A stretch of DNA of 64,000 bases from an uncultured Prevotellaceae bacterium. GTDB lineage: Bacteria > Bacteroidota > Bacteroidia > Bacteroidales > Bacteroidaceae. Of this stretch, positions 1-8,290 are shown in pieces. The notes under the pieces were generated by a model. That model had not been told where the DNA came from. It did no database searches and saw nothing but the letters and a program-made list of their open reading frames with translations. Each line of letters opens with the position of its first letter. The stretch's first letter is position 1. Position numbers and translations under genes: made by a program. The stretch spans positions 1-64,000 of the forward strand of contig ONJJ01000014.1 in the NCBI GenBank assembly GCA_900318115.1. The letters are read 5' to 3'.

Positions 1-396
1 TTCATCACCATACCCCTGCACTCCAAGTAGTGAACCTGTTGCAATCACATCGAAGCGTCCGTCCTCCTTGAAGAACTTCAGTGAAGTGCGTGCTTCAGGG
101 CATTCTTGTATTTCATCAAAGATAAAACACGTCTCTCTGGGAGTGAAAGTCACTCCAGAAATCTGTGCGGACAAGTTCAATAAAATGGTGTTCACATCTT
201 TTGCACCAAGAAACGCTGTGATAAGCTCAGGCTGCTTTATGAAATTGATATAGACAACAGTCTTGTAGTTTGTTTCTGCGAAGTGCTGTGCTATGAATGT
301 CTTACCACACTGACGAATGCCCATTATCACCAAAGGCTTGTGTCCAGCAGAGTCTTTCCACTGGATAAGAGAGTCTTGTATTTTCCTTTTCAACAT
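1..396 (-). CDS. AAA ATPase, N-terminal part (DUF4143-type ATP-binding protein)
   Basis: The reading frame starts at 396 and runs off the left edge of the window, so only about 132 N-terminal residues are visible. They contain a P-loop of the form GIRQCGKT near residue 26 and a Walker B strand ending in FDEIQECP near residue 95, followed by the sensor-like segment ATGSLLG. This arrangement is typical of the large family of prokaryotic ATPases annotated as ATP-binding protein/DUF4143, whose C-terminal half often carries a nuclease-like fold; that half lies outside the window. The family is usually found as single, phase-variable-looking accessory genes in Bacteroidales, and its physiological role is not established. 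The upstream region carries a -7 box and three spaced repeats, described separately. Confidence 0.85.
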   Translation of the reverse strand, partial: MLKRKIQDSLIQWKDSAGHKPLVIMGIRQCGKTFIAQHFAETNYKTVVYINFIKQPELITAFLGAKDVNTILLNLSAQISGVTFTPRETCFIFDEIQECPEARTSLKFFKEDGRFDVIATGSLLGVQGYGDE

Positions 397-418
397 GTTT
401 TAAAACGATTTTGTGCTG

Positions 419-426
419 CAAAGATA
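419..426 (-). promoter_or_regulatory. -7 box for the AAA ATPase gene
   Basis: TATCTTTG on the minus strand, 23 bp upstream of the ATG, matches the Bacteroidota -7 consensus TAnnTTTG. No convincing TTTG lies at the usual 19-21 bp further upstream; instead a repeated motif abuts the box. Confidence 0.6.
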
Positions 427-509
427 CACTTTTTCAAACGAATAGCCATCATTCCAACGCACTTTTTCCAACGAATATTATATGTTTTAACGCATTTTTT
501 CAAACGAAT
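426..509 (-). repeat. Three 18-bp repeats at 33-bp spacing upstream of the AAA ATPase
   Basis: On the minus strand the motif ATTCGTTTGAAAAAgtG occurs at 426-443, 459-476 and 492-509, each exactly 33 bp apart (about three helical turns), with one or two mismatches between copies. The 397-634 interval holds no gene besides these repeats and the terminator of the next gene. The position next to the -7 box and the helical phasing suggest protein-binding sites, which is inference. Confidence 0.7.
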
Positions 510-634
510 GTATCAAATTCCTTTTTGAATGATTTAGTCTGACACGCGTTTGACACACCATTGAGGAATGTTACCCAACACTTGATTCCTCTGCGGATAA
601 AAAAGTATTTCAACATTCACTCAAATGAGATACT

Positions 635-666
635 AAAAAGGGACCTGCCCAATTGGACAGGTCCCT
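635..666 (-). terminator. Rho-independent terminator of ppdK
   Basis: An 11-bp stem (GGGACCTGTCC / GGGCAGGTCCC with one wobble) around an AATT loop is followed on the minus strand by TTTTTAG. It lies just downstream of the ppdK stop codon. Confidence 0.85.
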
Positions 667-688
667 CTCATTATTGTAAGAGTGATAA

Positions 689-3409
689 TTACTCCTCAAC
701 AGCAGCCTGCGCGGCTGCGAGGCGGGCGATGGGCACGCGGAAGGGCGAGCAGGAGGCGTAGTTGAGGCCGATCTTGGCGCAGAACTTGACGGAGCTGGGT
801 TCACCACCATGTTCGCCGCAGATACCGCAACGAAGAGTGGGACGAACTTCGCGGCCCTTCTCAACGGCGTACTTCACGAGCTTGCCGACACCGTTCTGGT
901 CGAGCACCTGGAAGGGATCTACCTTCAGAATCTTCTTCTCGAGGTAAGCGGGGAGGAAGCTGGCGATATCGTCGCGGCTGTAGCCGAAAGTCATCTGTGT
1001 GAGGTCGTTGGTTCCGAAGGAGAAGTACTCGGCCTCGGTGGCGATGCGGTCGGCGGTGAGGGCTGCGCGAGGAATCTCGATCATCGTACCAATCTCGAAC
1101 TCAACTTCGATGCCGTACTCGGCGAAGACTTCAGCGGCGACCTTCTGGATGATGGCCTTCTGCTGCTTGAGCTCATAGAGGATACCAATCAGGGGCACCA
1201 TGATTTCGGGCTTCGGATCGAAGCCTTCCTTCTTCAGCTCGCAAGCGGCGCTGAGGATGGCGCGGGTCTGCATAGCGGTAATCTCGGGGAAGGTGATGCC
1301 CAGACGGCAACCACGGTGACCCAGCATCGGGTTGTTCTCGGCCAGGCTGGCCACACGGCGCTTGATGGTAGCGAGGTCAACGCCCATTTCCTTGGCCATG
1401 GTCTGCTGACCGGCTTCATCGTGGGGAACGAACTCGTGCAAGGGAGGATCGAGGAGACGGATATTGACAGGCAGTCCATCCATAGCCTTCAGGATGCCCT
1501 TGAAGTCAGCCTTCTGATAGGGGAGGAGCTTGGCCAGTGCCTTCTCGCGACCCTCGGCGGTGTCGGCGAGGATCATCTGACGCATGGCGATGATCTTCTG
1601 GTCGTCGAAGAACATGTGCTCTGTACGTGTCAGACCGATACCCTTGGCACCGAATGCACGGGCGACTTCTGCATCGTGCGGGGTGTCAGCGTTGGTGCGG
1701 ACCTGCAACTTGGTGTACTTGTCGCAGAGGTCCATGAGCTCCTTGAAGTCGCCGCTGAGTTCGGCAGCCTTCGTGGGAACTTCGCCTGCGTAAACCTGAC
1801 CGGTGGTACCATTGATGGAGATATAGTCGCCTTCCTTGTAAACGACGCCGTCGATTTCGACAGTCTTTGCCTTGTAGTCAACGTTGAGGCTGCCTACGCC
1901 AGAGACGCAGCACTTGCCCATACCGCGAGCCACAACGGCTGCGTGAGAGGTCATGCCGCCGCGAGCGGTGAGGATGCCTTCAGCAGCGCTCATACCGGCG
2001 AGGTCTTCGGGCGACGTCTCGATACGTACGAGGACCACCTTGTGGCCATCGTTGTGCCAGGCTTGAGCGTCATCAGCGTGGAAGACAATCTGTCCGCAAC
2101 CGGCGCCGGGGCTGGCGGGCAGACCCTGGGCAATGACCTTGGCGAAAGCGAGAGCCTTCTTGTCGAAGACGGGGTGGAGGAGTTCGTCGAGCTTCTGGGG
2201 CTCGCAGCGCATGATGGCGGTCTTCTCGTCAATCTTGCCCTCGTGCAGGAGGTCGATGGCAATCTTCACCATGGCAGCACCGGTGCGCTTGCCGTTACGT
2301 GTCTGGAGGAACCAGAGTTTACCCTCCTGGACGGTGAATTCCATATCCTGCATATCGCGGTAGTGCTCCTCGAGTTTGTTCTGGATAGCATCGAGTTCGG
2401 CATAGATTTCGGGCATGGCTTCCTCCATGGAGGGATACTTGGCCTTGCGCTCTTCCTCGCTGATGCCAGCGCGCTCAGCCCAGCGCTGCGAACCAATCTT
2501 GGTGATCTGCTGCGGAGTGCGGATACCGGCTACGACGTCTTCGCCCTGAGCGTTGACGAGGTATTCACCGTTGAAGAGGTTTTCGCCGTTGGCGGCATCG
2601 CGGCTGAAGCAAACACCTGTTGCGCTGGTGTCGCCCATGTTGCCGAATACCATGGCCATGACGCTTACGGCTGTTCCCCACTCGTCGGGTATTCCTTCCA
2701 TCTTACGGTAGAGGATAGCGCGCTCGTTCATCCAGCTGCGGAACACGGCGCAGATGGCACCCCAGAGCTGTTCAATGGGATCGCTGGGGAAGTCCTTGCC
2801 GGTACGTTCCTTGATGGCCTTCTTGAATCGGACGACCAGTTCCTTCAATTCATCGACACTGAGGTCCTTATCCAGCTTCACGCCACGGATAGCCTTCACC
2901 TGTTCGATGATTTCCTCGAAGGGGTCGATATCGGTCTTGTTAGCGGGCTTCAGTTCCAGCACGACGTCGCCGTACATCTGCACGAAGCGGCGGTAGCTGT
3001 CGTATACGAAGTGGGGGTTGCCGGTCTTTCTGACCATACCCTCAGCGACCTCATCGTTCAGACCCAGGTTGAGGATGGTGTCCATCATACCGGGCATGGA
3101 GGCACGTGCACCGGAACGCACGCTGACGAGCAACGGGTTCTGTGCATCGCCGAACTTGGAGTTCATCAGGGTCTCGATGTGCTTGACGGCTGCCATGACG
3201 TCGTCGTTCAGCAGCTCCATGATCTTCTCCTGTCCGACCTCGTAGTACTCGTTGCAGACGTCGGTGGTGATGGTGAAGCCCGGAGGAACGGGAACGCCAA
3301 TGAGGTTCATCTCGGCCAGGTTGGCACCCTTGCCACCCAGCTGTTCGCGCATCTGCGCGTTACCTTCGGCCTTACCATTGCCAAAGGTGAAAACTCTTTT
3401 CTGACTCAT
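689..3409 (-). CDS. ppdK: Pyruvate, phosphate dikinase
   Basis: This enzyme interconverts pyruvate, ATP and Pi with phosphoenolpyruvate, AMP and PPi in the cytoplasm, linking glycolysis and gluconeogenesis. The 906-residue protein has the family's full three-domain plan. It has an N-terminal ATP-grasp domain beginning with GGKGANLAEM, a central swivelling domain with the phosphorylated histidine in GGMTSHAAVVARG (about residue 489), and a C-terminal PEP/pyruvate-binding barrel ending with LRCGICGEHGG, which contains the catalytic cysteine. The family is usually 870-910 residues, so it is complete. The start MSQKRVFTFGNG is preceded by a consensus promoter about 55 bp upstream, and the gene has its own terminator, so it appears monocistronic. 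PPi-dependent glycolytic enzymes are common in Bacteroidales. Confidence 0.98.
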   Translation of the reverse strand: MSQKRVFTFGNGKAEGNAQMREQLGGKGANLAEMNLIGVPVPPGFTITTDVCNEYYEVGQEKIMELLNDDVMAAVKHIETLMNSKFGDAQNPLLVSVRSGARASMPGMMDTILNLGLNDEVAEGMVRKTGNPHFVYDSYRRFVQMYGDVVLELKPANKTDIDPFEEIIEQVKAIRGVKLDKDLSVDELKELVVRFKKAIKERTGKDFPSDPIEQLWGAICAVFRSWMNERAILYRKMEGIPDEWGTAVSVMAMVFGNMGDTSATGVCFSRDAANGENLFNGEYLVNAQGEDVVAGIRTPQQITKIGSQRWAERAGISEEERKAKYPSMEEAMPEIYAELDAIQNKLEEHYRDMQDMEFTVQEGKLWFLQTRNGKRTGAAMVKIAIDLLHEGKIDEKTAIMRCEPQKLDELLHPVFDKKALAFAKVIAQGLPASPGAGCGQIVFHADDAQAWHNDGHKVVLVRIETSPEDLAGMSAAEGILTARGGMTSHAAVVARGMGKCCVSGVGSLNVDYKAKTVEIDGVVYKEGDYISINGTTGQVYAGEVPTKAAELSGDFKELMDLCDKYTKLQVRTNADTPHDAEVARAFGAKGIGLTRTEHMFFDDQKIIAMRQMILADTAEGREKALAKLLPYQKADFKGILKAMDGLPVNIRLLDPPLHEFVPHDEAGQQTMAKEMGVDLATIKRRVASLAENNPMLGHRGCRLGITFPEITAMQTRAILSAACELKKEGFDPKPEIMVPLIGILYELKQQKAIIQKVAAEVFAEYGIEVEFEIGTMIEIPRAALTADRIATEAEYFSFGTNDLTQMTFGYSRDDIASFLPAYLEKKILKVDPFQVLDQNGVGKLVKYAVEKGREVRPTLRCGICGEHGGEPSSVKFCAKIGLNYASCSPFRVPIARLAAAQAAVEE

Positions 3410-3463
3410 TCGTTAATGAATTATTAATTGTGTGAAATGTGATGTAGTTATTAATAAGGTGTG

Positions 3464-3494
3464 CAAAAGTACTCTTTTTTTGCAAACGTTCCAA
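3464..3494 (-). promoter_or_regulatory. ppdK promoter
   Basis: Minus-strand TACTTTTG (3464-3471) preceded after a 19-bp spacer by TTGG (3491-3494), close to the Bacteroidota -33/-7 consensus. It lies 55 bp from the ppdK start. Confidence 0.65.
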
Positions 3495-3629
3495 GAAAAT
3501 TGCCGAATAATTCTCTGCAGCCCGTTATTTTTCCCTTTTTCGTCGTCTTTTTCAGCTATTGTGCCCTCTGTGGCGTACTATTATTCTGCTCTGCAAAGGG
3601 ACGTAGAATTGTCAAATCGGTTGCGCGGA

Positions 3630-5012
3630 TTAATGAATTAGGATTTTGCGCCCTCCCTGGATGATGAGGCCACGGTGGGGGCGTGCCAGCCGGTGTCCGC
3701 TGAGATCGTAGTACTCTGAGAAGTCGCTCATCCGGGAATGCGCGGGTTGTGTCCGGTCGGTCTCCTTGAGGTTGGAGATTCCGACGTATCCACCCTCGCC
3801 ATAGTAGCCTTCCATCATGGATTGCACGAGGTCGGGTTCGTTGAATTCTGGCACGGATCGATGTTCTCCGTCGGAGAGTCCCATCCAGTAGAAGAGCCCG
3901 ATGCCGTTAGCCTTGCATCGCTGGGCGAAGAACTTCACAAAGTCCACGTGGTTCTGTCTGTTGTCTCCGCCGGCACTGATGCCCCATTCTCCGAAGATGA
4001 GTGGAGCTCCCTTCCTGATGAGGTTGGACTTCAAGTTGCTGATGGTCGTATTGACGGTGCTTTTTGCCGAGCTGAGGTTCGTGATGTCCGGGTAGGAGTG
4101 TACCTCGAAGATGAGATGCCCTTCGGCAGGGTCTTCCGGCAGTTTCATCTGCTTCAGTGGATCCTGCAGGTGGCTGTTCCAATTACCGTTGCCGTCGCAA
4201 GCACCATAGGTGCATACGACGAGGTTGCGCTGGGCGTTGTTCCCGCCGGTTGCGCGCACGGCGTTGACAAAACTCTGGGCGTAGCTGTTGATGGCATTGT
4301 AAGCGGATTTGGCCATAGCCGCGTCGTAGCGCTTCTCGCTGGCGAACGAAGCAAAGCACCAGGAGCGTTTGATGTCCAGCATCTCATTGTATCCTTCAAA
4401 GAGCAAGTGCTCGTCGTAGTCTTTGAATTCCTCGGCAATCTGTGTCCAGATGGCTTCAAACCGTTCGCGCTGTTGTGCGTAGATGTCCTCGTCGGCAATG
4501 AGCCATGCGGTGTTGGCAGCGCCGGTGTCATGGTGGACATTCAGGATGCAATACATATCCTGACTGATGATGTAGTCCACCACTTGGTGTATGCGCTTCA
4601 TCCACACCTTGTTGATCTGTGTGCCAAGCGGATCCTTGGATGGGTACCAGATGCTGTTGCTGCTGGTGCTGAAGTGGAACTTGGCCTCGAGGTGGGGATA
4701 CCAGGTCACGGGCACTCGAATCGCATTGAATCCTGCTTCTTTGAACATCTTGAACAGTGAGGGCACGGTCGGAACCTGTCCCCAAGCCTTTTCGTAGTCC
4801 GCCGGTGTCCGGCTGGTCCAGTGTTCAATCCACATATTCAGCGTGTCGCCGCTGTTGCTGTCGAAGGTGTTTCCCAGATTCCATCCTACCCGCATGTTTT
4901 CCACCGCCTGGCGAGCACTTTCGAATGTGGTCTCATCACTCTCTTGGGCTTGCACGGCAGCAGAGGCGAGAGCTACGAAAATCAGGAGTATGTTTCGTGA
5001 TAGTTTTATCAT
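3630..5012 (-). CDS. Secreted glycoside hydrolase family 5 (endoglucanase-like)
   Basis: Probably cleaves beta-1,4-glucans outside the cell. The start at 5012 gives a 460-residue protein with a clear signal peptide (MIKLSRNILLIFVALASAAVQ, cut before Q-E-S). The frame extends 28 codons further upstream, but that extension overlaps the promoter and would bury the signal peptide. GH5 signatures are in order: GWNLGNTFD, FNAIRVPVTWYPH, the acid/base glutamate in FEGYNEML, the histidine in FEVHSYPD and the nucleophile glutamate in IFGEWGIS. The last 26 residues (YDLSGHRLARPHRGLII, then a GGRK segment) resemble the conserved C-terminal tail of many secreted Prevotella/Bacteroides proteins, which is related to sorting tails. 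Substrate specificity cannot be read from the sequence. No SusCD-like genes are adjacent, so it is not in a classical polysaccharide locus. Confidence 0.92.
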   Translation of the reverse strand: MIKLSRNILLIFVALASAAVQAQESDETTFESARQAVENMRVGWNLGNTFDSNSGDTLNMWIEHWTSRTPADYEKAWGQVPTVPSLFKMFKEAGFNAIRVPVTWYPHLEAKFHFSTSSNSIWYPSKDPLGTQINKVWMKRIHQVVDYIISQDMYCILNVHHDTGAANTAWLIADEDIYAQQRERFEAIWTQIAEEFKDYDEHLLFEGYNEMLDIKRSWCFASFASEKRYDAAMAKSAYNAINSYAQSFVNAVRATGGNNAQRNLVVCTYGACDGNGNWNSHLQDPLKQMKLPEDPAEGHLIFEVHSYPDITNLSSAKSTVNTTISNLKSNLIRKGAPLIFGEWGISAGGDNRQNHVDFVKFFAQRCKANGIGLFYWMGLSDGEHRSVPEFNEPDLVQSMMEGYYGEGGYVGISNLKETDRTQPAHSRMSDFSEYYDLSGHRLARPHRGLIIQGGRKILIH

Positions 5013-5043
5013 AGGATATTTTTCTCTTTTCGGATTGTGGGGG

Positions 5044-5051
5044 CAAAAATA
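5044..5051 (-). promoter_or_regulatory. -7 box for the GH5 gene
   Basis: Minus-strand TATTTTTG, 32 bp upstream of the chosen start. No good -33 element at standard spacing. Its position supports the internal start at 5012. Confidence 0.55.
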
Positions 5052-5313
5052 CAAATAATCATTGAAAAACACTCCCTCTTTGCAAATAAAATTCACCTTA
5101 TATATAATAAATGGAACAAAATAGAGGTCTGCTGCGTCTGTTCGTGAATCAATCGGGCTCTTCTGCCTCTGAGTTTTGGCCTCCTCGGGAGCGCCGTTTC
5201 TGGAAATTCATCTTCTTATGGCTTTTAATGTTCATTTATCGGCTTTAAAATGTTCCCTTATCGATGCTAAAATGCTTAGAAATGATTCCAAAAGAATCAA
5301 AAAGGAGGAAAGT

Positions 5314-5345
5314 TTTGGTCGGATGGAAAGTTTGGAGTACCTTTG
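5314..5345 (+). promoter_or_regulatory. rlmD promoter
   Basis: TTTG (5314-5317), 20-bp spacer, TACCTTTG (5338-5345): a near-perfect Bacteroidota promoter 45 bp upstream of the rlmD ATG. It fixes the start at 5390 rather than the in-frame ATG at 5264, which lies upstream of the promoter. Confidence 0.8.
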
Positions 5346-5389
5346 CGGCGAAATTCAAGGAATTCAGAATAAAGACCCCAGAAAACGAT

Positions 5390-6856
5390 ATGAGCAGAAA
5401 ACGCAAAGAGCTCCCCTTGCTGGAGAGTGTTGAGATTACGGACGTCGCTGCCGAGGGAAAGGCCTTGGTGCGCGTGAACGAGATGGTTGTCTTCGTCCCC
5501 TTCGTGGTGCCAGGCGATGTGGTGGACTTGCAGCTGACGCGTAAGAAACACTCCTACGCAGAGGCCGAAGCGGTCCGGATGGTGCGCCCGTCCAAGGACC
5601 GCGTGGAGCCGTTCTGCCCCCACTTTGGTGTCTGTGGTGGTTGCAAATGGCAAATGTTGCCCTATGAGCTGCAACTACGTGCCAAGCAGAAGCAGGTGAT
5701 GGATGCCTTGACGCGCATAGGTAAGGTTGAACTGCCGGAGTGCAGTCCTATTCTGGGCTCCAAGAAGACGCAAGAATATCGCAACAAACTTGAGTTCGGC
5801 TTCTGCAACCGTCGCTGGCTGACGAAGGAGCAGATTCGCTCGGGCGTGCAGTTCGAGCATCAGGAAAGTGTGGGATTTCACACGACAGGGTCGTTCGATA
5901 AGATTTTGCCCATCGAGGAATGCCACTTGATGGAGCCCGTGAACGACCGCCTGCGCTTGTTCATCCGTGATTATGCCTATGAGCATGGACTCACTTTCTA
6001 CGACCAGCGGGAGCACACGGGACTGCTGCGTGGCATGATGATCCGCACTTCCAACACAGGAGGACTGATGTTGCTTATTCAGTTCTGCATGATGACGGAG
6101 GAGGAGCGTTCGCAGGCTAAAGCCTTGCTCGAGGCTGTTGCTGATAACTTTCAGGAAATTACTTCATTGCTGTATGTGGATAATAAAAAGTGGAACGACA
6201 CTTTCGGTGACCTTCCGGTGGAGGTGTTCAAGGGCGACGACCACATCTTCTTGGCTATGGAAGACCTGCGCTTCAAGGTGGGAGCGAAATCGTTCTACCA
6301 GACCAATACGGAGCAGGCCCTGGAGTTATATAAGGTGGCCCGGGAGTTTGCCTTTGGGAGTGAAGATGAAAACCCGGGAAACCTCGTCGGTTCTGAGAAC
6401 GGTTCCGCAGAACGGCCTCTGGTCTATGACCTCTATACGGGCACGGGCACGATAGCAAACTTCGTGGCCCGACAGGCGCGGGAGGTGATAGGCATCGAGT
6501 ATGTTCCGGAGGCCATCGAAGATGCGAAAGTGAATAGCGACCTGAACGGCATCACGAACACGAAGTTCTTTGCAGGCGACATGAAGGATATCCTCACCGA
6601 GGATTTCGTGAGGCAGCACGGTCGCCCGGATATCATCATCACCGATCCCCCACGTGCCGGGATGCATTCTGATGTGATAGAGGTCATCCTGAAAGCTGCT
6701 CCGAGGCGCATTGTCTATGTCAGCTGCAACCCTGCAACGCAAGCGCGCGACCTTGCGCTGCTGGATGCAGACTACAAGGTCACGCGTATTCAACCGGTGG
6801 ATATGTTTCCTCACACGCAGCACGTGGAGAATGTCGTACAGCTCGTGAGGCGCTGA
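5390..6856 (+). CDS. rlmD: 23S rRNA (uracil-5-)-methyltransferase, RlmD type
   Basis: Methylates C5 of a uridine in 23S rRNA (U1939 in E. coli numbering for RlmD) using S-adenosylmethionine. Starting at 5390 the protein has 488 residues. It has a TRAM RNA-binding domain at about 1-65, an iron-sulfur cysteine cluster CPHFGVCGGCKW at about 72-83, an AdoMet motif DLYTGTGTIANF near residue 352, the TDPPRAG motif, and the catalytic cysteine in YVSCNPATQARDLA. The length matches the Bacteroidota members. Which of the related uridines (RlmD, RlmC or TrmA-like) it modifies is an inference from the family, and the FeS cluster excludes TrmA. It is convergent with the next gene, with only 15 bp between stop codons. 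Confidence 0.93.
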   Translation: MSRKRKELPLLESVEITDVAAEGKALVRVNEMVVFVPFVVPGDVVDLQLTRKKHSYAEAEAVRMVRPSKDRVEPFCPHFGVCGGCKWQMLPYELQLRAKQKQVMDALTRIGKVELPECSPILGSKKTQEYRNKLEFGFCNRRWLTKEQIRSGVQFEHQESVGFHTTGSFDKILPIEECHLMEPVNDRLRLFIRDYAYEHGLTFYDQREHTGLLRGMMIRTSNTGGLMLLIQFCMMTEEERSQAKALLEAVADNFQEITSLLYVDNKKWNDTFGDLPVEVFKGDDHIFLAMEDLRFKVGAKSFYQTNTEQALELYKVAREFAFGSEDENPGNLVGSENGSAERPLVYDLYTGTGTIANFVARQAREVIGIEYVPEAIEDAKVNSDLNGITNTKFFAGDMKDILTEDFVRQHGRPDIIITDPPRAGMHSDVIEVILKAAPRRIVYVSCNPATQARDLALLDADYKVTRIQPVDMFPHTQHVENVVQLVRR

Positions 6857-6871
6857 TTCCCTTTGGCTTAC

Positions 6872-7810
6872 TTATTGCGCGGCTGGAATTCCGGCTTGGA
6901 CGAACGCGAGTGAATCGCGCAGCTCGTTTTGTGCTGCGTTGATGGAGTCGAGCCGTGCCTTGGCCTCCCTCACGCTGGCGCGGTCACGCTCGATGTAGGC
7001 TTGGCCGATGTGCTCCCCGTCCTCGTGGCGCTCAATATATAGGTTGTATGCGGCAGCAGATCCTTTGCGGTCGGCCTCAAGCCAGTCGAGCGAATCAATT
7101 TTGAAGAGTGCTGCGGACTTGTGTATGGAGGTTGGGTTTTGGTCGATGAAGTCCTGCAGTTGGCGGCTGTCTTTAGCGTTGCAGGCAGAGCGCCATTCGT
7201 TCTCTATGCGTTGCAGCTCCTTCAGTCGCGAACGCACATTCTCTATGTGGCGACTTTCGGGGTAGCGGTTGATGAAGTCCTGGTAGTTCTCTATTTCGGT
7301 GCAGTTCTTCAGGCTTTCGTAGTCTTTCTCCTCCGTGGCTTCGTGCATTCTGTAACTGAAATAGAAGAAACCGCCCACGGCGACCATGACAATGGCCAGC
7401 ACGAGGAGCCACCAGGGGGAGGACTTCTCCTTCTTCGGCGGGGTGGGGGAGGTGCCGTCGGTGGACGGGCCGCTGGATTCCGCTTCGGGACGAGTGGGGA
7501 CCGATGGTTCCTTGGGAGTGGGGAGCGGCTGTTCCTCAGGGGCGGAAGCCGTGGGGGACACGGCAGCGAGGATGGGTGCGGCGGCGGCAACAGGTGCGGC
7601 AGGTGTGGCCAGTGGGGCAGGGGCTGGTCCTGTCTTCTCGACGAGGAAACGAGCCGAACAATGGGGACACTGTTCGGCATCCATCAGTACGAGGTTGTTG
7701 CAGATAGGACAACGCTTGATATTGTTCTGAATGGCGACTCCGCAGTTGGGGCATGTGGGTGCCTTGGTCGACACTTCATGACCGCATTCAGGGCACTTGA
7801 TAATACTCAT
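6872..7810 (-). CDS. Zinc-ribbon, single-pass membrane protein with coiled/TPR-like C-terminus
   Basis: The function is unknown. Residues 1-55 carry two zinc ribbons with CPECGHE...CPNCG and CPICNN...CPHC pairs. A Pro/Ala-rich linker follows at about 60-130. A single transmembrane helix (WWLLVLAIVMVAVGGFFYF) lies at about 134-152. The remaining C-terminal part is helical, charged and rich in spaced ENYQDFINRYPES-like segments that resemble degenerate TPR or Sel1-type repeats. With the ribbons inside, the C-terminal domain would face the periplasm. Related zinc_ribbon_2 plus TM proteins are common in Bacteroidales, and none has a settled role. It has its own promoter and no operon partners. 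Confidence 0.75.
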   Translation of the reverse strand: MSIIKCPECGHEVSTKAPTCPNCGVAIQNNIKRCPICNNLVLMDAEQCPHCSARFLVEKTGPAPAPLATPAAPVAAAAPILAAVSPTASAPEEQPLPTPKEPSVPTRPEAESSGPSTDGTSPTPPKKEKSSPWWLLVLAIVMVAVGGFFYFSYRMHEATEEKDYESLKNCTEIENYQDFINRYPESRHIENVRSRLKELQRIENEWRSACNAKDSRQLQDFIDQNPTSIHKSAALFKIDSLDWLEADRKGSAAAYNLYIERHEDGEHIGQAYIERDRASVREAKARLDSINAAQNELRDSLAFVQAGIPAAQ

Positions 7811-7886
7811 AGTTTTTTACTCCTTTTGATGTTTTCAATTTCCGTTATTCTTGTTCTATGTGCCTTTTCAGGCTCCATTTTCTCTG

Positions 7887-7919
7887 CAAAGGTACACTTT
7901 TTTTGCGTTATCGCGCAAA
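7887..7919 (-). promoter_or_regulatory. Promoter of the zinc-ribbon protein gene
   Basis: Minus-strand TTTG (7916-7919), 21-bp spacer, TACCTTTG (7887-7894), 76 bp upstream of the start codon. Confidence 0.65.
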
Positions 7920-7985
7920 AAAAAGAGAAAAAAGTTTGGCGGAACGACAAAATAGCATTACCTTTGCAGCGCAAAACAGAGAAAT

Positions 7986-8059
7986 GGGGCATTAGCTCAT
8001 CTGGCTAGAGCGTTTGACTGGCAGTCAAGAGGTGGCGAGTTCGAGTCTCGCATGCTCCA
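7986..8059 (+). tRNA. tRNA-Ala (anticodon GGC)
   Basis: Seventy-four nucleotides fold into a canonical cloverleaf. The acceptor stem is GGGGCAT/ATGCTCC with one G-U pair, the D arm is GCTC/GAGC, and the anticodon stem is TTTGA/TCAAG around the loop CTGGCAG, which reads GGC. The T arm is GCGAG-TTCGAGT-CTCGC and the discriminator is A. The CCA end is not encoded, as is usual in this phylum. It decodes GCC/GCU alanine codons. A terminator follows 7 bp later. Confidence 0.95.
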
Positions 8060-8066
8060 CAAAGTT

Positions 8067-8106
8067 CCCTGCTACATCGAAGGATGCAGCGGGGTTTCTT
8101 TTTCTT
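8067..8106 (+). terminator. Terminator after tRNA-Ala
   Basis: Stem CCCTGCT/AGCGGGG with an additional inner CATC/GATG pairing, followed by TTTCTTTTTCTT. It directly follows the tRNA. Confidence 0.85.
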
Positions 8107-8177
8107 CCTGGGTAACTTGAATGCCTTATATCTTATTTCCCTTAAACTTTATATGCACACAATTAGTTTACATTTTA

Positions 8178-8237
8178 GACACAGAGACGCAGAGTCACAA
8201 AGAATATATAAACTCTGTGTCTCCGTGCCTCTGTGTC
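8178..8237. repeat. Dispersed palindromic repeat (copy A)
   Basis: An imperfect inverted repeat whose arms read GACACAGAGACGCAGAGT and the complement of ACTCTGTGTCTCCGTGCCTC. Two related copies lie at 33628-33751. It sits in the 8107-8290 spacer between the tRNA terminator and the end of dinB, where no gene is visible. Confidence 0.75.
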
Positions 8238-8290
8238 CTGAAGATTGTGTCAGTTCGTTTTGATTGGTTTCTTACCACATCCCTTTGACC

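Noticed and set aside
426-509. Possible CRISPR array (33-bp spacing)
   Set aside because: Only three imperfect 18-bp copies with 15-bp gaps; no cas genes and spacers are too short and A+T-rich.
809-3427. An 872-codon open frame on the plus strand opposite ppdK, and similar long frames opposite the SNF2 helicase, ligA, dinB and the antiporter
   Set aside because: They are antisense to genes with full sets of family motifs and have no protein-like features; high G+C codon bias keeps the opposite strand open.
5013-5096. Upstream extension of the GH5 gene by 28 codons
   Set aside because: It would put extra sequence ahead of a good signal peptide and includes the predicted -7 box.
7986-8059. 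tRNA-Ala as an integration site for the nearby genes
   Set aside because: No integrase and no duplicated tRNA 3' end were found nearby.
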